64,000 nucleotides of DNA from Desulfobulbus sp. (GTDB lineage: Bacteria > Desulfobacterota > Desulfobulbia > Desulfobulbales > Desulfobulbaceae): the NCBI RefSeq assembly GCF_030824455.1, contig NZ_JAVBXR010000013.1:1-64000 (forward strand), given 5' to 3'. This document shows, piece by piece, positions 26,593 to 35,003 of this stretch. Below the pieces are notes generated by a model that was not told where the DNA came from, ran no database searches, and saw only the letters and a program-made list of their open reading frames with translations. Numbering within the stretch: the first letter of the stretch is position 1; every line of letters begins with the position of its first letter. The position numbers and the translations under genes were made by a program.

Positions 26593-28158
26593 GTGAGAAC
26601 ATCAATGAAACCTACCGTTGCCCTGCTTGCCGTTGACGACGGCCAAGCGGACGCGATCCTGGCGGTTCTGTCGCGGCGACACATTCTCCGTTGCCGCAAC
26701 GAGCAGGATGCGCTGGCGGCCTGCGCCAATCAGGCCGTGGCCTTGATCCTGATCGTCGACAACCCGCCCGCCCTTGACGGACGCCAGGCATACATCCAAC
26801 TTGCAGGCGCGCAACCGGGCCTGTCCGGCGTGCTGCTTTCCGCCGCCCCCAGCCCTCAACTGCTGCAAGGCGCCCTGGAGGCCGGTTTCTCCGGGTTGGT
26901 GGAGCTGCCGCTCAACCCCGCCTATCTTGCCCGGGTGGTGCAGCAAGCCCTGGAGCGCCACAGCCTGCAACGGGAAAACACCCGTCTGCGCACCCTGATC
27001 CCCCTGTACAGTTTGGGCGAGCAGTTTCTTGCCGCCTCCACGGAGCCGGAGATCCTCGAAGGCCTGATCAATGCGGTCGATCAGCAGACAGGGGCCACCC
27101 ATATCTCGGTAATGCTGCTTGACGCCAAAGAGCAGTGTCTGCGCATAGCCGCCTCGCGCGGCATGGATCCGGTCCTGGCGCGGTCGATCTGCCTGCAGCC
27201 CGGCGACCAGATCGCGGGCTGGGTGTTCCTACAGGGAAAAGCAGTGATTCTCAACAAGGAAGATCAGGACGACTCCATTTTCTCCCCGTTGCTGCGACAA
27301 CCCGACATCGTTTCCGCCATTTCCTTTCCGCTGAGAATCCGCGAACGGGTCATCGGCGTCCTCAACGTCAGCCAGAAGGCGACCGATGAACGATTTTCCG
27401 ACGCCGACAACGAGATGCTGGGCATCATCTGCAGCCAGGCCGCCAACGCCCTGGAAAATCTGCGGGCGCGGCTGCAACTGGCGGAAACCACACGCACGCG
27501 CACCCTGTTTGAACAGTACGTGGCCCCCGAGGTGGCGGAACTGCTTTTAACCCGCAATTCCGACCTGATGGAGCTGGGCGAGATCACCGAGGTGACGGTG
27601 CTGTTTGCCGACATCAGAAACTTCACCCGATTGGTTCAGCATATCGACCTGCGGGAACTCCGTCTGTTTCTCAACGATTTTTTTCAGTTTTTTACCGAGG
27701 AAGTGTTTCAGTGGCAGGGCACGGTCGATAAATTCATGGGGGATGCGGTGCTGGCGGTCTTCGGGGCACCGGTCAAACAGGAGCGACCGAGCCTGGCGGC
27801 GGCGCGAGCGGCTTGGACGATCAGGGCGCGCTTTGCGGCCCTGCGCGAGCAATGGCTGCAACGCGGCGCCGAATTCGCCGACGTCGATCTGGGCATCGCC
27901 GTAACCAGCGGCACGATATTCCTCGGCAATATCGGCTCCGCCCGGCGCCTCGATTACACCGTGGTCGGCAACGAGGTCAACATTGCCCAGCGGTTGGCGG
28001 CGGAATCGTCGTCGTGTCGGATCTACGTCACCGACGCGGTGCGGCAGGCGATCAGCGATAGTTTTGCCGTCAAGGCCTTAGGAGAGATGCAGCTGCGCGG
28101 GCTGGAGAACACCATCCCGGTCTTCTGCATTACGGAAGAAAAAAAACCCTCGCTGTGA
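26593..28158 (+). CDS. Class III adenylate/guanylate cyclase with receiver-like and GAF domains
   Basis: 521 aa from GTG 26593, chosen for GGGAG seven bases upstream; ATG 26605 is the alternative. Residues 5-120 are receiver-like: an acidic pair in VDDGQAD and an Asp in LIVDNPPALDG, but LPLNP replaces the usual Lys-Pro, so phosphorylation control may be altered. A GAF domain spans about 145-290. The cyclase domain (about 310-515) has VTVLFADIRNFTRL with the first metal Asp, DKFMGDAVLAVFGAP with the second, and the nucleotide-binding YTVVGNEVNIAQRLA. It synthesises cAMP or cGMP. A possible receiver of that signal is the PilB-cNMP fusion at 46,094. Confidence 0.9.
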   Translation: MRTSMKPTVALLAVDDGQADAILAVLSRRHILRCRNEQDALAACANQAVALILIVDNPPALDGRQAYIQLAGAQPGLSGVLLSAAPSPQLLQGALEAGFSGLVELPLNPAYLARVVQQALERHSLQRENTRLRTLIPLYSLGEQFLAASTEPEILEGLINAVDQQTGATHISVMLLDAKEQCLRIAASRGMDPVLARSICLQPGDQIAGWVFLQGKAVILNKEDQDDSIFSPLLRQPDIVSAISFPLRIRERVIGVLNVSQKATDERFSDADNEMLGIICSQAANALENLRARLQLAETTRTRTLFEQYVAPEVAELLLTRNSDLMELGEITEVTVLFADIRNFTRLVQHIDLRELRLFLNDFFQFFTEEVFQWQGTVDKFMGDAVLAVFGAPVKQERPSLAAARAAWTIRARFAALREQWLQRGAEFADVDLGIAVTSGTIFLGNIGSARRLDYTVVGNEVNIAQRLAAESSSCRIYVTDAVRQAISDSFAVKALGEMQLRGLENTIPVFCITEEKKPSL

Positions 28159-28170
28159 CGCGGGGGTACA

Positions 28171-28701
28171 TCAGGGGGCGCCACCGATAAAGCGGCCGAA
28201 TTTCTGCCACCAGCTTCCTCGCTGCCCCTGGTTTTGCCGTATCGCCTCGCGCAACTCCAGCATCTGCGGATCTTCCGGGTCGCCAATAAATTCCACCCCC
28301 ATCTTAAACGCCCGTATTTCCTCCTGGCGCACCAGCCCCATCCAGACGGGCTGGGCCAGAAGCATGCACTGATTGAGATCCGGAGGATGATCGATCATCA
28401 GTTGCAGCACGCAGTCGTCGACTTCGCGGGTCGAATGGAAGACATGAAAATTGTTGTGCATCACCTGACTCATCAGCAGACAGGCCCCGTGGGCCGACAA
28501 ATCGATGATCCGACCGGCAAATGGGCCGGCAAAAACGCGGTTGTCTTGTGCGCCGACAACACGCACTTCCAGGGGAAGATAATCGAGGATGCGTTGGGAC
28601 CTGCGGGATTCGGAGTCCATAAAGGCCTGTTCTTTTACGGCGCGGCTGTTATCGGGATGAAAAAAGAGACGTCCCGGTGTATGATGCTGACTCGAATGCA
28701 T
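28171..28701 (-). CDS. PilZ-domain (c-di-GMP-binding) protein
   Basis: 176 aa from ATG 28701; an ATG at 28620 would give 149 aa. RRSQR at about 33-37 and IDLSAHGACL some 30 residues later are the RxxxR and D/NxSxxG motifs of c-di-GMP-binding PilZ domains. The C-terminus is basic/aromatic (SWWQKFGRF). It has no other domain, so it probably acts through a partner. It is convergent with the cyclase gene and divergent from gabD. Confidence 0.82.
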   Translation of the reverse strand: MHSSQHHTPGRLFFHPDNSRAVKEQAFMDSESRRSQRILDYLPLEVRVVGAQDNRVFAGPFAGRIIDLSAHGACLLMSQVMHNNFHVFHSTREVDDCVLQLMIDHPPDLNQCMLLAQPVWMGLVRQEEIRAFKMGVEFIGDPEDPQMLELREAIRQNQGQRGSWWQKFGRFIGGAP

Positions 28702-28744
28702 AGTAGCACACCCGGAACTGTTCGGAACAATGAAATCTTACAAC

Positions 28745-28791
28745 AGCAGGCAGCAACAGCCTCTTTTCGGCGCGCTGCCTGCTTTCTTTTT
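28745..28791 (+). terminator. Terminator-like hairpin in the gabD leader (possible attenuator)
   Basis: AGCAGGCAGC (28745-28754) pairs with GCTGCCTGCT (28774-28783), followed by a T-rich tract to 28791. It lies only 22 bases before the gabD ATG and after the divergent PilZ start, so any transcript reading into gabD must pass it. Confidence 0.6.
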
Positions 28792-28813
28792 GGCGAACTC
28801 GCCAAGAGGGGCA

Positions 28814-30277
28814 ATGAAATTACGAAATCAAGAGCTGTTGCGCTCCCAGTGTTACGCGAACGGCAAATGGGTCGAAAACGCGGACGGCGGCCGGATAGCG
28901 GTCTTTGACCCGGCCAACGGCAAACCGGTTGGATCGGTTCCGGCCATGAGCGGCAGGGAAACGGCGACCGTCATTGAAGCCGCGCACCGGGCTTGGCCGG
29001 CCTGGCGGGCCCTCACCGCCAAGGAAAGGTCCCGCCTGCTGCGGCGCTGGTACGATCTGCTGGTGGCTCACCATCAGGACCTGGCGGTCATCATGACCAT
29101 GGAGCAAGGCAAACCGCTGGCTGAGGCGCGCGAAGAGGTGCTCTACGGCGCCGGCTACATCGAGTGGTACGCCGAGGAAGCCAAACGGGTCTACGGCGAC
29201 ACCATCCCCATGGCCCAGCAGGGCAAACGGATTGTCGTCCTCAAGGAGCCGGTGGGCGTCTGCGCCGCCATCACCCCCTGGAACTTCCCCTCGTCGATGA
29301 TCTCCCGCAAGGCGGCCCCGGCCCTGGCCGCAGGCTGCCCAGTGGTGGTCAAGCCCGCCAGCCAAACGCCCTTTTCCGCCCTGGCCCTGGCCTGGCTGGC
29401 CGAACAGGCCGGCATCCCGCCCGGCGTTTTCAATGTGGTGACCGGGCCAGCAGCGGAGATCGGCGCCGAGATGACCGCCAACCCGCTGGTGCGTAAACTC
29501 AGCTTCACCGGTTCCACCGCAGTGGGCAAGATTCTCATGCGCGATTGCGCGGCCACGGTGAAGAAAGTTTCCCTGGAACTCGGCGGCCATGCCCCGTTTA
29601 TCGTCTTTGACGACGCAGATCTTGACGAGGCGGTGCGCGGGGCCATAGCCTCCAAGTACCGCAATTCCGGGCAGACCTGCGTCTGCGCCAACCGTTTTTT
29701 TGTGCAGGAAGGGGTGTACGCGCAATTTGCCGGAAAGTTGGTCGAAGCGGTGCAACGGCTCCGGGTGGGCAATGGTTTCCAGGATGGGGTGCAGCAGGGA
29801 CCGCTGATCGACCTGACCGCCGTGTTGAAAGTTGAGGCGCAAATCGACGACGCCATAAGCAAGGGCGCCCGGGTCGCCTGCGGCGGCAAACGGGTGGGCG
29901 ACGCGGGCTTTTTCTTTGAGCCCACGGTGTTGCTCGACGCCACCCCTGAGATGTTGATCGCCAGGGACGAGACCTTTGGCCCTGTAGCCCCGCTCTTCTC
30001 CTTCAAGAAGGACAGCGAAGCCGTGACCCTGGCCAACGCCACTCCCTACGGGTTGGCCTCGTATTTTTACAGTCGGGACATCGGCCGCATCTGGCGAACC
30101 GCCGAGTCGTTGGAATACGGCATGGTAGGGGTCAACACCGGCCGAATGTCGTCGGAGGCGGCGCCGTTTGGCGGCATCAAGGAGTCGGGCATTGGCCGCG
30201 AAGGCTCAAAATACGGGATCGAAGAATACCTGGAGATGAAGTATCTCTGCCTGGGAGGGTTGGGACAAAGAGAATAA
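28814..30277 (+). CDS. gabD: NAD(P)-dependent succinate-semialdehyde dehydrogenase-type aldehyde dehydrogenase
   Basis: 487 aa. The start at 28814 follows GAGGGG. The family motifs are complete: GVCAAITPWNFPSSM (cofactor), KPASQTPFSALAL, FTGSTAVGK, the general base Glu in LELGGHAPFIVF, and the catalytic Cys in NSGQTCVCANR. The C-terminus has VNTGRMSSEAAPFGGIKESGIGREG. These features match the GabD subgroup, which oxidises succinate semialdehyde to succinate. Other short aldehydes are possible substrates. It is preceded by a terminator-like hairpin. Confidence 0.9.
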   Translation: MKLRNQELLRSQCYANGKWVENADGGRIAVFDPANGKPVGSVPAMSGRETATVIEAAHRAWPAWRALTAKERSRLLRRWYDLLVAHHQDLAVIMTMEQGKPLAEAREEVLYGAGYIEWYAEEAKRVYGDTIPMAQQGKRIVVLKEPVGVCAAITPWNFPSSMISRKAAPALAAGCPVVVKPASQTPFSALALAWLAEQAGIPPGVFNVVTGPAAEIGAEMTANPLVRKLSFTGSTAVGKILMRDCAATVKKVSLELGGHAPFIVFDDADLDEAVRGAIASKYRNSGQTCVCANRFFVQEGVYAQFAGKLVEAVQRLRVGNGFQDGVQQGPLIDLTAVLKVEAQIDDAISKGARVACGGKRVGDAGFFFEPTVLLDATPEMLIARDETFGPVAPLFSFKKDSEAVTLANATPYGLASYFYSRDIGRIWRTAESLEYGMVGVNTGRMSSEAAPFGGIKESGIGREGSKYGIEEYLEMKYLCLGGLGQRE

Positions 30278-30290
30278 GGCCGCGTTGTTT

Positions 30291-31046
30291 TCAGGAAGCG
30301 GCGGGGTCTGGCTCCAGATCGCGGCTGTCGACAAAGGCGTAGGCGCTGTGTTTGTGAATCGACTCAAAGCTCTCCACCCCCACCGAGAACCAGGCGATCT
30401 CGGGGTGGGCCATCGCCTGCTGGGCCACCTTGCGGGCCACGTCCTCGACAAACATCGGCTGGGCGTAGGCTTGCTCGGTCACATATTTTTCATCGGGGCG
30501 CTTGAGCAGGGCATAGACCTCGGACGAGCCGCACACCTCGACCAGACTGATCAGATCCTCCAGCCAGATCAGGGCCAGCGGCCGCACCGTCAGGGTGACT
30601 TCGGCCCGCTGATTGTGCGCCCCGGCCGCGCTGATTTCCTTGGAGCAGGGGCAGAGGGTGGTGACCGGAACCACCACGGTCAGCACCGGCTCGCCGCTGG
30701 TTTCCGAAGAGGCAAGGAAGGCGCACTGGTATTCCATCAGACTGGGCGTGCCCGTGACCGGCGCCTGCTTGGCGATGAAATAGGGGAACCGCATCTCCAA
30801 CTGCGCCTCAGCGGCCTGCAGCTGCTCGCGCACTCTGCCCAGCAGGGCCGGAAAAACACCGGAATGGATATCCGGCAGAAACTCCGCCAGGAGTTGGGTC
30901 ATGACGCTGACGCAGGAGTCGAGACCGTCTCGGGGCGTCTGCGCCTGCAGATTGATCGTGGCCACGGTGTGCTGGACGCTGCCGCCCTTTTCAGGGATGC
31001 AGACCGGACAGGTAAAGTTGTTGACGCCAACGGATTGTAGGGGCAT
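30291..31046 (-). CDS. folE2: GTP cyclohydrolase FolE2 (type IB)
   Basis: 251 aa. The zinc-independent-class signature is clear: VVVPVTTLCPCSKEIS followed by GAHNQRAEVTLTV, with the metal-binding Cys and the catalytic Glu/His. VEDVARKVAQQ and SFESIHKHSAYA are conserved near the C-terminus. It makes 7,8-dihydroneopterin triphosphate, the first step to folate and queuosine. It faces gabD convergently with a 13-base gap. Confidence 0.94.
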   Translation of the reverse strand: MPLQSVGVNNFTCPVCIPEKGGSVQHTVATINLQAQTPRDGLDSCVSVMTQLLAEFLPDIHSGVFPALLGRVREQLQAAEAQLEMRFPYFIAKQAPVTGTPSLMEYQCAFLASSETSGEPVLTVVVPVTTLCPCSKEISAAGAHNQRAEVTLTVRPLALIWLEDLISLVEVCGSSEVYALLKRPDEKYVTEQAYAQPMFVEDVARKVAQQAMAHPEIAWFSVGVESFESIHKHSAYAFVDSRDLEPDPAAS

Positions 31047-31241
31047 GGGCAGGTCTCACAGTGAAAGATGCACGCCCATTACCCCATTTTATCGGGATCG
31101 GCAACCGCCATTGACGGTCTCGGCCTGTGTGTCCAAGGGCGCCAATCCGCCCCCAAAGATTGCGGGCCGCTGCTTCTTTGTTTGATCGTTGCCGCGAACC
31201 GTGGTATTTTGACCCGATAAAAATTACAGAAAATATCCAAC

Positions 31242-31622
31242 ATGGACACTGTACGCATCGACAAATGGCTGTGGGCCGCCCGGTTTTTCAAGACCCGGTC
31301 CCTGGCGGCCAAGGCGGCGAGCGCCGGCCATGTGACCCTCGACGGCAACAAAATCAAGCCGGCGCGGATGATCCAGGCGGGCGACATGCTGACCATTCGC
31401 CAAGGGGTTTTCGAGTGCGTGGTCCAGGTGCTTGTGCTCAGCGAACAGCGCGGCCCGGCCGCGACTGCCCGCACCCTCTACGAGGAAACGGCGGCGTCCC
31501 TGGCCAAACGGGAGCAACTGGCTGCCGAGCGCAAGGCGCTGAACCTGCAAGGCAATCAGCCGGACCGGCGGCCGGACAAACATGAACGGCGGAAAATCCG
31601 TCAATTTTTAAAAAAAGAATAG
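31242..31622 (+). CDS. hslR: S4-domain RNA-binding heat-shock protein Hsp15
   Basis: 126 aa. The S4 fold begins at once with VRIDKWLWAARFFKTRSLA, then AASAGHVTLDGNKIKPARMIQAGD. The basic C-terminal tail (RRPDKHERRKIRQFLKKE) is family-typical. Hsp15 binds free 50S subunits carrying nascent chains. The stop is 18 bases before the purH start, so it probably leads the purine operon. Confidence 0.9.
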   Translation: MDTVRIDKWLWAARFFKTRSLAAKAASAGHVTLDGNKIKPARMIQAGDMLTIRQGVFECVVQVLVLSEQRGPAATARTLYEETAASLAKREQLAAERKALNLQGNQPDRRPDKHERRKIRQFLKKE

Positions 31623-31640
31623 GTTGTGGAAGGAGAAAGC

Positions 31641-32273
31641 ATGAGACGAGTGGAGCGGGCGCTGATCAGCCTGACCGATAAAGCAGGGGGTGAAGATTTT
31701 GCCGGGGCGCTGGCCGCCATGGGGGTTGAGATTCTTTCCACGGGCGGCACGGCCCAGAAGCTGCGCGCAAGCGGCCTTACGGTAACCGACGTATCCGAAT
31801 TCACCGGTTTCCCCGAAATGCTCGACGGCCGGGTCAAGACCCTCCATCCCCTGGTCCACGGCGGCATTCTCAACCAACGCGACAACGCCGACCATCAGGA
31901 GCAGTGCCGACAACACGGCATCAAACCCATCGACATTATTGCGGTCAATCTCTACGCCTTTGCCAAAACCGTGGCCAACCCCGACTGCACCCTGATCGAC
32001 GCCATCGAGAACATCGACATCGGCGGCCCCACCATGCTGCGGGCCTCGGCCAAAAATTTCCAGGACGTCACGGTCATCGTCGATCCCGCCGATTATCCTC
32101 TGGTGCTGGCGGAACTGCAGGCCCACGGCAACACCACCCTGGCCACCCGTTTTCGTTTGGCGCGCAAGGTTTTTGAACTGACCGCCAGCTACGACGCCGC
32201 CATTGTCCAGTGGCTGCGTCAGGTTGATCCGGAAACCAACCCTTATTTTGCCGGAGCGGGCGATCATGCGTAA
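31641..32273 (+). CDS. purH: Stand-alone IMP cyclohydrolase (PurH N-terminal domain only)
   Basis: 210 aa from ATG 31641, placed by GGAAGGAG upstream. The MGS-like IMP cyclohydrolase domain is complete: [49 protein letters not shown] and [17 protein letters not shown]. The AICAR transformylase half, some 300 residues in bifunctional PurH, is absent and the frame ends normally, so the reaction must be supplied by a separate protein. It catalyses the last step to IMP. It overlaps purN by eight bases. Confidence 0.92.
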   Translation: MRRVERALISLTDKAGGEDFAGALAAMGVEILSTGGTAQKLRASGLTVTDVSEFTGFPEMLDGRVKTLHPLVHGGILNQRDNADHQEQCRQHGIKPIDIIAVNLYAFAKTVANPDCTLIDAIENIDIGGPTMLRASAKNFQDVTVIVDPADYPLVLAELQAHGNTTLATRFRLARKVFELTASYDAAIVQWLRQVDPETNPYFAGAGDHA

Positions 32274-32847
32274 AATGGCGGTGCTGCTCTCGGGCAGCGG
32301 CAGAACCCTGGACAACTTCCACGACCGAATCACCGCCGGAACCTTGCAGGCCGAGATCCCGGTGGTCGTCTCCAATGTGGCCTCGGCCCTTGGGCTGGAG
32401 AAGGCTAGGCGCTACGGCTACCCCGCCTTCCATGCCAAAAACGACGGGGAGATCAATCGCATTCTCGCCGACTACGAGGTCGATCTCATCGCCCTGGCCG
32501 GCTACTTGAAGCTGTACACGCCGCCCGAGGCGCTGAGCCGGGCGGTGCTCAACATTCATCCGGCGCTCATTCCCGCCTTTTGTGGGGCCGGCTACTACGG
32601 CCACCACGTCCATGAGGCGGTCAAGGCCAGGGGCTGCACGGTGAGCGGCTGCACGGTTCATTTTGCCAACGAATCCTACGACCAGGGGCCCATTGTGCTG
32701 CAGCGGTGCGTGGCCCTGGACGACAGCGACACCCCGGACGAGATCGCCGACCGAGTGTTTGCGTTGGAATGCGAGACCTATCCCGAGGCGATCAATCTGG
32801 TGGATGCACGAGGCGTTGACTATTTCTGGAACAGGGTGAAAGCATGA
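32266..32847 (+). CDS. purN: Phosphoribosylglycinamide formyltransferase PurN
   Basis: 193 aa. The Gly-rich start [15 protein letters not shown] is a variant of the usual [19 protein letters not shown], then [10 protein letters not shown] with catalytic Asn and His, and [20 protein letters not shown] with the catalytic Asp, are all present. It transfers a formyl group from 10-formyl-THF in purine synthesis. It overlaps purH and, by ATGA, pyrR. Confidence 0.93.
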   Translation: MRKMAVLLSGSGRTLDNFHDRITAGTLQAEIPVVVSNVASALGLEKARRYGYPAFHAKNDGEINRILADYEVDLIALAGYLKLYTPPEALSRAVLNIHPALIPAFCGAGYYGHHVHEAVKARGCTVSGCTVHFANESYDQGPIVLQRCVALDDSDTPDEIADRVFALECETYPEAINLVDARGVDYFWNRVKA

Positions 32848-33377
32848 CCGCACGGACCATTATGATCGGCAGAGACATCGAACGCAGCCTGGATCGCATC
32901 AGCCTGGAGATCGTCGAGCGCAACCACGGGGTGACCGGCCTCTCGATTATCGGCATCCACACCGGCGGCGTCTTTCTGGCCCAACGGATCAAGCAGAAAA
33001 TCGAGGAGCGGGAAGAGACGACCCTGCCCACGGGCAATGTCGACATCACCCTGTACCGCGACGACTGGAGCCTCATCTCCCAGAATCCGATCGTCAAAAA
33101 ATCGGACATCGGGTTTCTTCTGGAAGACAAGCGGGTCATTCTGGTGGACGACGTGGTCTTCACCGGCCGGACCATCCGCGCCGCCATGGACGCCATCATG
33201 GATTACGGCCGTCCGTTGTCGATCCAACTGGCGGTGCTGGTTGACCGCGGCGGCCGCGAACTGCCGATCCAGCCTGACTATATCGGCATGAGCGTCAGCC
33301 CCGCTCCCAACGAACGGGTGGATGTCCTGTTGAGCGAAAAGGACGACCGCGACGCGGTGGTGCTGTCCAAGCGTTGA
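32844..33377 (+). CDS. pyrR: Bifunctional PyrR (pyrimidine operon regulator / uracil phosphoribosyltransferase)
   Basis: 177 aa. The PRPP-binding loop VILVDDVVFTGRTIRAAMDA, GIHTGGVFLAQRI, and LYRDDWSLISQNP are diagnostic. In other bacteria PyrR binds pyr-operon mRNA to attenuate transcription and has weak UPRT activity. No pyr genes are in the window. ATGA overlap with purN ties it to purine genes instead. Confidence 0.93.
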   Translation: MTARTIMIGRDIERSLDRISLEIVERNHGVTGLSIIGIHTGGVFLAQRIKQKIEEREETTLPTGNVDITLYRDDWSLISQNPIVKKSDIGFLLEDKRVILVDDVVFTGRTIRAAMDAIMDYGRPLSIQLAVLVDRGGRELPIQPDYIGMSVSPAPNERVDVLLSEKDDRDAVVLSKR

Positions 33378-33449
33378 CCCTGCCCACCGGGCCAATAGTT
33401 CTTAACCGCCGACTTTACCCCCGACCTCTGAGGAGACGCCTCCCACGCC

Positions 33450-34913
33450 ATGACTGAGCAAGCGGCATCCCCCGTCATTCCCGCCGACCTGGAAATAGTA
33501 TGCCGGCGCATCCGCGAAAAAGCGGAGAGTTACGAGCAATACAATTTTTCCCAGGGCCGCAACGACTTCCTCAAAGCCTTTTTCGACCTGGCGCAGGAAT
33601 ACGATTCTCTGGAGGACTTCTACCGGATCTGCGTATCCGTGCCGCTGGCCCTGGTCGGCGTCGCCAGCGCCGTGTATCTCTGTCAGGGCGAGGAAGACGG
33701 CCTGCAATTGGTCTGCTCCAGCGAGCGCGGCGTGCTCGCCCAGCCCGAGCCGGCGCGCTATCCCATCCAAATGCAGGAAACCCCCTACGAACTGGCTGGC
33801 TCCTACATTGCCCCGATTTTCAGCAAGTACCCCTATAGCCGCAAGGAAAACGGGTGCGGGCGACAGGAGCCGGAGCAGATCAGGCTGTGGGAGGATGTGC
33901 ATGGGCTGTGCGGCGGCGGCAGGACACTGGGGATGTATGAAGTCCACCGCAAGGAAGGGCTCACAGAGGCCGACAAATTCTTCTTTGCCAAATACGCCAA
34001 TCGGATCGGCTACAACCTGGCCAACCGCCTGATTGCCAGTCAGAACATTGAACGGTTGAAGTTCATCAACACCCTGGTCATCGACATCGAACACAACATC
34101 ATTGTGCCGAACATGTATTTCCGGCATTTGTTCAACCAGCTCAAGAAAAAAATCGGTTTGATCGACGAGCTGAAAAAGGAGATTGCCGGCAGTCACGACC
34201 TGGAACAGCTTGCCAGCCCTTGCAGCCACTGCTGCGGCCAACTGCAGACCGTGCAGAACGAACTGCTCAAGTATTACCAGGAAATTGTCAAACACCACGC
34301 CAACATGAGCCTGTTTATCGAGAGCCTGTTCCGGCGCGAACACTTTGAACGCGGCCATCTGGTGCTCCATCCTAAACGCTGCTTTGTCGAAAAAGAGGTG
34401 ATCATGCCGCAGTTGGAGCACTACGCCAGTCGGCTGCAGGCCGCCGGCGTGGTGGTGGATCGACCGCGCAACATGCACGAGGAGGAATTCCCGATTCTGG
34501 TCGACATTGGCCTGTTGGCCCAGGTCTACGCCAACCTCTTTTCCAATGCGGCCAAGTACACCAAGGAGGTCGTCGATCACGAGGGACGGCCCCGCAAGGC
34601 CATGGCCTATGGCCGGGAAGTGGTCGAGAATTTTCTCCGCCCCGGCCAGCGGGGCATCAAATTCAACGTGTTCACCACCGGCCCCAACATGCCGACCGAA
34701 CAAGGCAACCGCTTGTTCCAGGAAGGCATGCGCGGCGACGACAACACCGATGTCCCCGGCACCGGCCACGGGTTGTCGTTCATCCGGCTGGTGGTCGAGA
34801 TGCACGGCGGCCTGGTGGGCTACGAGCCCACGCCCGAAGGCAATAATTTTTATTTCATCCTTCCGCTTCCGCCCCTCAACTATCCGTTGGTTTTGAGTGC
34901 GCCCCACGAATAG
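33450..34913 (+). CDS. Soluble sensor histidine kinase with GAF-like domain
   Basis: 487 aa, no membrane segments. The first 190 residues look like a GAF sensor. Residues about 195-300 form a helical dimerisation domain with INTLVIDIEHNIIVPNMYF (candidate His in IEHN). An insert CSHCCG with closely spaced cysteines could bind metal or sense redox. The ATPase domain has VYANLFSNAAKYT (N-box) and GTGHGLSFIRLVVEMHGG. The N-box to G2 spacing is long, with VFTTGPNMPTEQ where the D-box is expected. The separate unit begins 72 bases after pyrR. The cognate regulator is not nearby. Confidence 0.78.
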   Translation: MTEQAASPVIPADLEIVCRRIREKAESYEQYNFSQGRNDFLKAFFDLAQEYDSLEDFYRICVSVPLALVGVASAVYLCQGEEDGLQLVCSSERGVLAQPEPARYPIQMQETPYELAGSYIAPIFSKYPYSRKENGCGRQEPEQIRLWEDVHGLCGGGRTLGMYEVHRKEGLTEADKFFFAKYANRIGYNLANRLIASQNIERLKFINTLVIDIEHNIIVPNMYFRHLFNQLKKKIGLIDELKKEIAGSHDLEQLASPCSHCCGQLQTVQNELLKYYQEIVKHHANMSLFIESLFRREHFERGHLVLHPKRCFVEKEVIMPQLEHYASRLQAAGVVVDRPRNMHEEEFPILVDIGLLAQVYANLFSNAAKYTKEVVDHEGRPRKAMAYGREVVENFLRPGQRGIKFNVFTTGPNMPTEQGNRLFQEGMRGDDNTDVPGTGHGLSFIRLVVEMHGGLVGYEPTPEGNNFYFILPLPPLNYPLVLSAPHE

Positions 34914-35003
34914 GCCTTCTTTTTCCCCTGTCTTGACGTTTTCGCCGCGGCCCTTGGGCCAAGGCGCAGCCGCACTCTGACGCAACCTCCCGGATTCCAT
35001 CGC

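Noticed and set aside
28730-28813. An upstream start for the GabD-type dehydrogenase
   Set aside because: It would place a terminator-like hairpin inside the coding region. The ATG at 28814 has a better ribosome site and gives the normal family N-terminus.
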